Positions 55,560 through 64,000 of a DNA stretch of 64,000 bases are shown here, in pieces. The stretch is taken from assembly GCA_033065855.1 (NCBI GenBank), contig JAVXUO010002233.1, positions 62,001 to 126,000 of the forward strand, read 5' to 3'. The stretch comes from Escallonia rubra (taxonomy: Eukaryota > Streptophyta > Magnoliopsida > Escalloniales > Escalloniaceae). The notes under the pieces were generated by a model, which saw nothing but the letters and a program-made list of their open reading frames with translations, was not told where the DNA came from and did no database searches. Each line of letters opens with the position of its first letter. Within the stretch, counting starts at the first letter, position 1. The position numbers and the translations under genes are program-made.

Positions 55560-56774
55560 TTAGTACACTACAAGCGCGTGACTGGATGAATTGGATGAGA
55601 AGAGAACGTTGTTAGATGATTTTCCTTTTAGTTGGATGAATAAGGGGGTGGCCCAGTTTTAGGTTGGAGAACACGTCTATATGGGCACCCATGGTACAAG
55701 ATGACATGCTTATTGCCGAGGAGTTTGGGCTCTTCAAAGGGACGGAGACAGAGAAGATGAGACTACCTTCGTCAGATTCCATCCACTGTTACATAACTGC
55801 ATCTAGTGAGAGGGCACCTCATGCTGGTGCACTTAGATCTCTTTGACGAAAATAATGTCCTGGAGTAGTCACCTATCCCTGATGTGTCCTTATGCCGACG
55901 GGCTGAGGTAGTGCCCGATGGAGTCCTACCCGACACGCTGAGGTAGTGTCCTAGAGAAGTCGCTTACTTGGGAGGAGGGGAGTCCTCATGCCCGAGCACT
56001 TGGAGCTCCCTGACGGAGATAATTTCCCGAAAGAGTCATTTATCCACGCGATGAGTCCTTATATCAGAGCACTCAGAGCACGCCAAGATAGTGTTCTGGA
56101 GGATTCACCTACCCGACAAGACGGGGTAGTGTCTCGAATAAGTCGCCTACCCAACACGCCAAAATATGTCCTAGAGGAATCGCCAATCCCTATAATGAGT
56201 CCTTGTACCGGAGCACTGGCTCCTCTTGGTGCGTCAGTCCTGAAGAGAGCTAGGATTCGAACAACATTGGCTCTTTTTGGTGCTAGAGACGTGATGCTCG
56301 TCTTGGATGGCTGGGTTGAGGCTTTGACCGGTATACCTATAATCCTGTGTTGTTAAGGCATGGTGGGTTGGGTGTGTTAGAAAAGGGACAAACTGCACTC
56401 TAATGCTCACCTCCCTAGCGGGAGATGCCAAAATGCTGAAAGGGGTTCGCAGTATACTTGGAGGTGCCGCTGAGAATGCAGTCTGAGTCAGAAGCCACGT
56501 TTGCTGATGTGGAACAGAACAAGGACGGAAGAAAGGTAGATACCAAGGCTTCCCAAACAGAGCCTTAAGGAGTGGAACTGCTGTAGGGTGAAGACACGGG
56601 GTGAATACATGATGACCGCCACTATCCAATGCTTAGGTCCAACGTCAAGGTCTAGTGTAAGGGTCCTACATCAATGTGCAGAGTGTTTCTCTCTCAACAA
56701 TTCCAAAGCTCTTAGATTCAAGAGTCAGTAAGTGAAATGTGGAATCAGTTATGTTCTTCTTCTTAAAATGAATT

Positions 56775-57240
56775 CTCAAGACCCCTATTTATAGGGGTTG
56801 AGATGGTGATGTCATCAAGCGATGTGTGGCGCTTCCTGGGAGTAACACCGCACCGAGGCGGTTATAATTTTAGTGTTCCATGGGCAGTCATATAACATAT
56901 TCACCGACCCTATCCCCACAGTTTCACTTTGACTGTCTAGAAAGGCAAGCTCACACACCGCCAGTGTGGCCAGAGAACTCTTCGATCTAGCCACCAGTCC
57001 AAATCCCTTGTTGAGTCCTAGAGGGGCATCGAGAGACGCGGAGAACCTGGCAGTGGTGGAGAAGGCTAGACGCCCAACTGGCAGGTGCACTACGCGTGAT
57101 GCCTTTCGAAGACGTGCTTTCGTCTCGTAGTGACTTGTGGTTCACGGTCTCTATGGGTGCCGACGGAGAGCCGTAAGTGCAGGAGCACGTAAACTAATCA
57201 TGCAAACACACCGGTGGAGATAGTGTCCGGAGGATTCACC
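56775..57240 (-). repeat. A-type core 1
   Basis: Contains CCCCTATTTATAGGGG (minus-strand TATAAATAG) at 56792-56807, then GATGTCATCAAGCGA, a lengthy GC-rich tract and GCCCAACTGGCAGGTGCACT. Preceded at 56420-56775 by a head with GATGCCAAAATGCTG and GAATGCAGTCTGAGTCAGAAG, similar to the R-U5 end of the TG...CA elements. Confidence 0.8.
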
Positions 57241-58019
57241 TATGTCGTAGGTAAAACCTTGTGTTGGGGCACTCAGAGTGTGTCAAGGTGGAGTCTTAGA
57301 TGACCTGCCAACCCGACGGGCCAACTTAGTGTCTTGGAGGAGTCGCCTACATGACGGGTCTACATAACGTCCCAAAGGAGCTGCCCACCCTACACACTGA
57401 GGTAGTGTCCCAGAGGAGTCGCCTACAAAACAGGTTGAGGTAGTGAGCCAAAGGAGTCGCTTACCCTAGCTGGAGATAAGTACTCATGCCTGAGCATTTG
57501 AAGGTCCTTGAGGTAGTGTCCCTGAAGAGTTGCCTACCCTGGTGAAGGGACGTACCAACATCAGGGTGTGGTAGTGGGAAAGATTGTCGGGGGCAGAGCG
57601 GGGCGACATATTACAAGGTGTTTACGGTGCCAAGGGTACGATTAATGAAGACAACGCGAAGGTGTGGTCACTAGGTGTTTTGGGGGACATGACACAGAGA
57701 CAGTTCATCGGCGCAACAAAAGGAAAGAGTGCATGGGGTACGTATTACCGGAGGCGGTGCCCAGGAGTGGCGACGAGCATTGTGTCAAGGCACGTATAGA
57801 AGATGAAGCGTTCAGGCGTAAATAGGCTCTCGTTGGGTAGCATATGATGTGGAGACGGTACTGGAGTGCGGTCCAGAGTCAAGACGACGGGTGCCATGAA
57901 GCATGGAGCTCCCAAGAGGAGAACAGAACGAGATGAGGGATGCTGCTCTGAGCTCTTGCGTGTTCCTCTCCCTATAATTCCTGAGCTCTGTGAGATTCTA
58001 GAATGACAAAGTAAAATCT

Positions 58020-58460
58020 AACATCAATTCTTCAGTCCCCTATTCAATAGGAGTTGAGATGGTGATGTCATCAAGAGACACGTGTCACTCCCTAGATATG
58101 ACACCTCACCAATAATTTCACAAATGCCGGTGCTCCATAGAATGTCATAGCGCATATTCACCCGGACTGATATGTATAGCTTCGTTCTGTCTATCTTTAA
58201 ACACTAGCTCATATAGTGTTTGTTTGGCAAAAGAACCCCTTGATCTAGCTACCAGTCCAATCCCTTTACTGAGTCTCACAGGTGCGTTGAAAGAACCTGA
58301 GGTGTAGAGTGACCAACCCCCAAGTTCAAGGCAAACTAGGCGCGATGCCCTCAGGAAACTTGCTCCCATCTTGGAGTGACCGGAGGGTCATAGTCCCTAT
58401 GGATGCTAATGAAGAGCCCATAGTATCAGAGTATCTGGACTAGCCACGCAGAAATACTGG
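58020..58460 (-). repeat. B-type core 1
   Basis: Same order as A cores but with its own sequence (ATCTAACATCAATTCTTCAG, CACTCCCTAGATATGACACC). TATA region is TCCCCTATTCAATAGGAG. Head 57560-58020 shares CATGGAGCTCCCAAGAGGAG with the other B heads at ~60600 and ~63905. Confidence 0.8.
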
Positions 58461-58539
58461 TGGAGATAAGCGATCCTTTGGGTGAGTCCTTGTGCCGAAG
58501 CACTCAGAGCGTGCAAGTTATTAACCCGGAAGAGTCACT

Positions 58540-59400
58540 TGCAAGACAGGCCAAGGCTGTGTCCAAACAAAGTAGCGTACCTCACTCGCTGAGGTAGTGT
58601 ATTGAAGGAGTCGCCTACCCTATAGGTTGAGGTAGTGTCTTTGATGAGTCGTCTACCTGGCAAGAGGGGAGTCCTAATACTGGAGCACTTGGAGCTCCCT
58701 GATGCAGATAGTGTCTTGGAAGAGTCGTCTATCCATGCGATGAGTCCTCTTACCGAAGCACTAGAAGTACGCCGACATAGTGTCTTGAAGGAGTCGCCCA
58801 CCTAACAAGCTGAGGTAGTATCCAGAAGGAGTCACCTACCTGAAACCCCGAGGTAGTACCCCAGAGGAGTCACCTATTCGTCAGGCTGACGTAATATCTC
58901 AGAGGAGTCGCTTGCCTAGTGGGAGGGTAGTCCTCGTGCCGGTGCACTTAAAGCTCCCTAACAAAAATAGTGTCTGGGAGTAGTTGCCAATCCTCGCGAT
59001 GCATCCTTGTCCAGGAGCACTTAGAGCGCGTTAAGGTAGTGTTCCTAAGCAGTCGCTTACCCAACAGGTTGAGGTAGTGCCCCGACGGAGTCGTCTACCC
59101 GACACGCTGAGGTAATGTCCCTAAGGAATCGCCTACCTGGCAGGAGGGGAGTTCTCATGCCAGAGTACTTGGAGCTCCATGACGGAGATAATGTCCCGAA
59201 AGAGTCACTTATCTGTGCGATGAGTCCTTATATCAGAGCACTCAGAGGACGGTAAGATAGTGTTATGGAGGAGTCACCTACCCGACGGGCCGATGTAGTG
59301 TCTCGAAGGAGTGGCCTACTCGTCATGCCGTGGTAAGACCCGGAGGAATCACCTATCCTTATAATGTGTCCTTGTGTCAAAGCACTAGCTCATCTTGGTG
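58540..59400 (-). repeat. Long ~38-bp repeat block after B core 1
   Basis: About 20 degenerate copies of GAGGTAGTGTCCCGAAGGAG plus TCGCCTACCCGACAGGCT. Equivalent long blocks are at 61250-62260 and, truncated, at 55815-56230. Confidence 0.85.
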
Positions 59401-59559
59401 CGTCGGCCCCAGAGGGAGCCTAGATTTGAACAGCACAGGCTCCTTTTGGTGCTAGAGAGGTCATGCTCCTTTTAGATGTTTCTTTATCAACAATTTTGAA
59501 GCTCTTCGATTCAAGAGTTAATAAGTAAAATATGAAATGAGTTTTGTTCTTCTTAAAAT

Positions 59560-59990
59560 AAATTCTCAGACCCCTACTATAGGGGTTGAGATAGTGATGT
59601 CATCAAGCGACGCGTGGCACTTCCTGGGAGTGACACCTTACCGAGGCGATTATAATTTCCATTGTTCCACGGGCGATCGTATAGCATATTCACCGAGCAT
59701 GTCCCCACAGCTTCGATTTGACTGTTTGGAAAGATTAGCTCATACATCACCGGTGTGGCCAGAGAACTCCTCGATCTAGCCACCAGTCCAAATCCCTTGC
59801 TGAGTCCAAGAGGGGTGTCGAGAAACGTAGAGAACCTGATAGTGGTGAGGAAGGCCCGACGCCCAACTGGCAGGTGGACTAGGCGCGATGCCCTCTAAAG
59901 ACATGCTCTCGTCTTGTAGTGACCTGTGGTTCGTGGTCCTTGGGGGTGCCGACGAAGAGCCCTTAGTGCCAGAGCATGTAGACTAATCAT
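59560..59990 (-). repeat. A-type core 2
   Basis: TATA region CCCCTACTATAGGGG keeps the inverted arms but has lost TATAAA. The rest matches A core 1 closely. Confidence 0.8.
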
Positions 59991-60724
59991 GCACAGGCCG
60001 GTGAAGATGATGTTCGAAGGAGTCGCATATGTCATAGGTAAAACCTTGTGTTGGGGCACTCAGAGCACCAAGGTACTGTCTTAGAGGAGCTGCTAATCTG
60101 ACAGGCCAGCGTAGTTGTCCTAGAGGAGTCGCCTACGCGACGGGCTGATGTGGTGAGTCGAAAGAGTCATTTACCTAGCTGGATAGGAGTCTTCATGCCG
60201 GAGCACTTGAAACTCTTTGAGGTAGTGCCCAAGAAGAGTTTTCTACATTGATGAAAGGACGGACCAACATCAAGGCTTGGTAGTTTGACGGAGTGCTAGG
60301 GGCAGAGAAGAGCAATTGTATCGCAAGGTGTTTGTGGTTCCAAGGGCACAATCAACGGAGACAGCATAGGGGTATGATCATTAGGTTTTTTGGGGGCACA
60401 TGACACCGCGACAGCGCATGGGCGGGCCAAAGAAAGGAGTGCAGGGGGCACGTATTACAAGAGGCATTGGAGACGAGCATTATGCGGAGGCATGTATAAA
60501 ATATGAGGCATTCAGGCGTAAATATGCATCTACTTCGGGGGCACATGACATGGAGATGGCTTTGGAGTGTGGTCCAGGGTCGTGACAACTGGTGCCATGG
60601 AGCATGGAGCTCCAAAAAGGAGGAAAGAACAAGGGGGAAGGAAGAAGCCCTGAGCTCCAGCGTGTTTCTCTCTCTAGATATCCTAAGCTTTGTGAGATTT
60701 TAGAGTGAGAAAGTAATACGTAAC

Positions 60725-61150
60725 ATCAAATCTTAGGTCCCATAATTATATGGGTTGAATGGTGATGTCATTAAGCAACACATGGTGCTCCCTGCACATG
60801 ACACCTCAACAAGGATGTCACAAATACTGGTGCTCCACAGAATTTCATATTGCATATTCACCTGGACTGACCCGCATAGCTTTGCTCTGTCTGTCTGGAA
60901 AGACTGGCTCACACAGTGTTGGTTTGCCAAGAGAACCTCTTTATCTAGCTACCAGTCTAGTTCTCTTACCGAGTTCCACAAGGGAATAAGAAGCAGGGGC
61001 ATGGAAGGACCAACCCCCAAGTTCCAGACAAACTAGGCGTGATGCCCTCAAGAGACTTGATCCCGTCTTGGAGTGACCCGAGGGTCATAGTCCTTAAGGG
61101 TGCCAATAAAGAGCCCCTAGTATCCGAGAATCTGGAGTAAACCACACAGA
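60725..61150 (-). repeat. B-type core 2
   Basis: Matches B core 1; inverted arms CCCATA/TATGGG around ATTA. Followed by a long 38-bp block interrupted at 61476-61627. Confidence 0.8.
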
Positions 61151-61475
61151 CACGCTGGAGAAGATAGTTTCCTGAAGGATTTGGCTATCCGCTGGGTGAG
61201 TCCTTGTGCCGAAACACTCAAGGCATGCAAGTTAGTATCCCGTAAGAGTCACCTGCCATACAGGCCAAGGTAATGTCCCGACAAAGTTACGTACCTGACT
61301 CACTGAGGTAGTGTATAAGAGGATTCACCTACCTTACAGTATAGGGTAGTGTCATGGAGGAGCCGCCAACCTGGCGAGAGGGAAGTCCTCATGCCAGAGC
61401 CCTTGGCGCTCCCTGATGCAGATAGTGTCCCGAGGAGTCGCCTATCCAAGCTATGAGTCCTCTTGCCAAAGCATT

Positions 61476-61627
61476 AGCCCAGAACAACATTCTTTCAGGC
61501 CTTTAATCAATCATCAGAAGAAGAATTAGGACACAATAGTAGATTTCCTTGTATGGATCCTTTTTTAATGGCAACTTGATGAGTCAATGGATTTACGTGG
61601 ACCAATACATGATTTTATTTTAGTCTG
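61476..61627. other. ~150-bp AT-rich insertion in 38-bp repeat block
   Basis: The block reads ...CCAAAGCATTAG, then unrelated AT-rich DNA, then resumes ATGCGCCAACATAGTGTCG. The matching place in the previous unit (~58755) is continuous. Source unknown; no clear terminal repeats or target duplication. Confidence 0.7.
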
Positions 61628-62824
61628 AATGCGCCAACATAGTGTCGTGAAGAAGTCATCTATGCAACGGGCTAAGGTAGTGTCCAAAAGAAGTTGCCTA
61701 CCTGACACCCTAAGGTAGTGTCCCAGAGGAGTCGCCTACCCGTAAGGCTGACGTAATGTCTCGCATAAGTCGCCTGGCTAGTGGCAGGGGAGTCCACGTG
61801 CCGGTGCACTTGGAGCTCCCTAAATAAAATAGTGTCCTGGAATAGTCGCATATCCTGCGATGTGTCCTTATGCCAGAGCACTTGAAGCGAGTTAAGGTAG
61901 TGTCCTTAAGCAGTCACTTACCTGACAGGCTGAGGTAGTGTAGCGATGGATTCGTCTACCCGACAGGCTATGGTAGTGCCCCGATGGAGTCGCCTACCCG
62001 AGATGCTGAGGTAGTGTCCCAGACGAATCGCCTACTTGGCAGAAGGAAGGTCCTCATACCAGAGCACTCGGAGCTCCCTGACAGAAATAATGTCCCAAAA
62101 GAGTCACTTATTCCCGCGATGAGTCCTTATATTGGAGCACTCAAAGCATGCCGGGATAGTGTTCTGGAGGAGTCGCCTACCCGACGGGCCATGGTAGTGT
62201 CTCGAAGGAGTTGCTTACCCGTCACACCGAGGTAGGTCGCAGATAAATTTCCAATCCCTGTAATGAGTCCTTGTGCCATAGCAGTGGCTTCTCTTAGTGC
62301 GTCTGCCCAGAGGGAGCCTGAATTCGAAAGGCAGTTGCTCTTTTTGGTACTAGAGAGGTAATGCTCCTCTTGGATGACTGCGTTAAGGCTTTCGCTAGTA
62401 TACATATAATCATGCATTGTTAAAGCATGGTGGGTTGAGTGTGTTTGAAAAGGGATGAACTACAATGCAATGCTTATCTCCCCAACAAACTCGCCAAAAT
62501 GATGCAAAGGAAAAGGGTTGGCAGCATAGTTGGAGGTACCAGAAAGAATGCAATCTGAGTCAGAAGTCAAGTGCGCTGTTGTTGAATAGAACAAGGATGA
62601 AACAAACGTAGATACCAAGGCTTCCCAGACAGAGCCTGAGTTGTTTCACTGCTGCGAGAGCAAAGACACGGAGTGAATACACGATGACAATCACTATCCA
62701 ATGCTTAGGTCCATTGTAAAGGTTATGCGTTAAGTTCCAAAGTGTTTTTCTCTCTACAAGTCCTAAGCTCTTAGATTCAAGAGTCAGTAAGTAAAATGTG
62801 AAATGAGTTATATTCTTCTTCTTA

Positions 62825-63270
62825 AAATAAAATTTCAAGACTCCTGTTTAGAGGGGTTGAGATGGTGATGTCATCAAGCGACGCGTGGTGCTCCCTGGGA
62901 GTAACACCTCACCAAGGCAGTTAAGATTTCTAATGGTCCACGGACGGCCGTATAGCATATTCATCGAACATGTCCCCACTGTTTTGCTTTGACTGTCTAG
63001 AAAAACTAGCTCACACAACGGCGGTGTGGCCAGAGAACTCCATGATCTAGCCACCAGTCCAAATCCATTGCTGAGTCTCAGAGAGGCGTCGAGAGACGCA
63101 GAGAACCTGGCAGTGGTGGGGAAAGCCTGATGCCCAACTGGAAGTGGACTAGGTGTGTGCCCTCTAAAGATTGCTCTTCTCTCATAGTGACATGTGGTTC
63201 GTGGTCCCTAAGGGTGCCAACAAAGAGCTCTAAGTGCCGGAGCACATAAACTAATCATGCAGACACACCG
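62825..63270 (-). repeat. A-type core 3
   Basis: Matches A cores 1 and 2; TATA region CTCCTGTTTAGAGGGG is degenerate. Followed by a short 38-bp block (63330-63540) and a third B head to the window end. Confidence 0.8.
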
Positions 63271-64000
63271 GTGGAGATAGTGTCGGGAGTAATCACCTAT
63301 GTCGTGGGTAAAACCATGAAATAGGGCACTCAGAGCGTGCCATGGTAGTGTCTTAGAGGAGCCCCCAACTCAGCGGGCCAAAGTGGTGTCCCGGAGGAGT
63401 CCTCTACATGACGGGTCTAGGTAGTGTCCCAAAAGAGCTACACGATTGGCTTAGGTAGTGAGTCGTAAGACGCTTACCTAGCTGGAGAGGAGTCCCCATG
63501 CCGAAACACTTTAAGCTCCTTGAGGTAGTGTCCCGAAAGAATTGCCTACTCTGGTGAAGGGACGGACAAACATCAAGGCGTTGTACTGTGATGGAGTGCT
63601 GGGGGGCAGAGGGAGTGACATTATCGCAGGATGTGTGCAGTGCGAATGTCACAATCAACGAAGACAGCACAGGGGTATGGTCACTAAGTCTTGTGGGGGG
63701 GCACATGACACAGCGACAGTGCATTGGTGCGGCCAAGGGAAGAAGTGCAGGGACACATATTACAAGAGGTGATGCTGAAGAGTAGTGACGAGCATTATGC
63801 CAAGGCACGTATAGAAGATGAGGTCGCGTCTCCTTGGGGGCACATGACGTGGAGACAGCACTAGAGTGTGGTCCAGGGTTGCGATGACGGGTGCCATTTA
63901 GCATAGAGCTCCTAAGAGGAGGAGAAAATAAGGAGGAACCCCACCCCCCCAGGAGTGAAAGCCTCCAAGAATAGGAGACAAAGGATGGGGAGCCCCCAAG

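Larger units (their letters stand above)
55815..64000 (-). repeat. Higher-order tandem array of LTR-like A/B modules
   Basis: A non-coding GC-balanced array, continuing past the window edge. Two module types alternate. Each has a conserved ~430-bp core with a TATA region, CCACCAGTCCAAATCCCTT, and GGACTAGGCGCGATGCCCTC, then a block of ~38-bp repeats. A cores: 56775-57240, 59560-59990, 62825-63270; B cores: 58020-58460 and 60725-61150. A-to-A spacing is ~2.79 and ~3.27 kb, B-to-B ~2.70 kb. The core order and sequence match the core of the TG...CA elements (10110-10310 and 35840-36060), and A heads resemble their TGATGCC terminus. TATA motifs point to the minus strand, so modules appear to be LTR-derived and reversed. 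No protein is encoded. Confidence 0.82.

Noticed and set aside
55566-55575. Start of a further CACTA element at CACTACAA
   Set aside because: The bases after CACTACAA do not follow any CACTA terminal or subterminal pattern; reported only as a palindrome.
56234-63904. Several 70-166-codon frames in the terminal array
   Set aside because: Frames are not conserved between homologous modules and have no domain; the array is non-coding.

Overview
The window is plant nuclear DNA made almost entirely of nested, mostly decayed transposable elements. The host is an angiosperm that I cannot name. Evidence: a CACTA (En/Spm) transposon with spliced TNP2-type and TnpA-type genes, Ty1/copia elements of Tork-like and Sirevirus type, a Ty3/gypsy chromodomain element, a plant L1 LINE, a Helitron Rep relic, and a captured jacalin-type lectin fragment. 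I see no intact host gene, tRNA, rRNA or CRISPR array.

Layout. 1-1030: right part of a hAT-like element with CCCG-rich ends. 1431-17535: a complete CACTA element with 28-bp TIRs (one mismatch) and a GAG target duplication. It carries a damaged transposase gene (3734-7380), a TnpA-like gene (7653-16469) and, antisense in the last TnpA intron, a lectin gene fragment (15722-14945). A 3.2-kb TG...CA element (9551-12718, TSD GTAAG) sits in another TnpA intron. 19369-28426: a minus-strand Tork-like copia element (TSD CTAAC) whose integrase-RT segment is replaced by a plus-strand Sirevirus mosaic (20827-26094) with a duplicated gag segment.

29850-38510: an L1 LINE, interrupted inside ORF2 by a second, oppositely oriented copy of the 3.2-kb TG...CA element (33743-36577, TSD CTAGG). 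38925-39240: a Sirevirus LTR scrap. 39350-47608: a nearly full-length minus-strand Sirevirus (TSD ATTAT) with an env-like 3' reading frame fused to a truncated RT. 48975-50460: a Helitron Rep relic. 51152-54631: the 3' half of a Ty3/gypsy element. 54632-55559: an inverted CACTA 5' end. 55815-64000: a noncoding higher-order array of 2.7-3.3-kb units.

The two TG...CA elements are non-coding and have a TATA box about 340 bp from one end, with three different tandem arrays upstream of it. They look like solo LTRs (2.8-3.2 kb) of an unidentified retrotransposon. The terminal array shares their promoter/R-U5 core, so an LTR-derived module seems to have been amplified there into alternating A and B modules, with the TATA region held in an inverted repeat. 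This family is the least explained thing in the window. All boundaries were read by eye; intron calls are inferred from splice consensus and reading-frame continuity.
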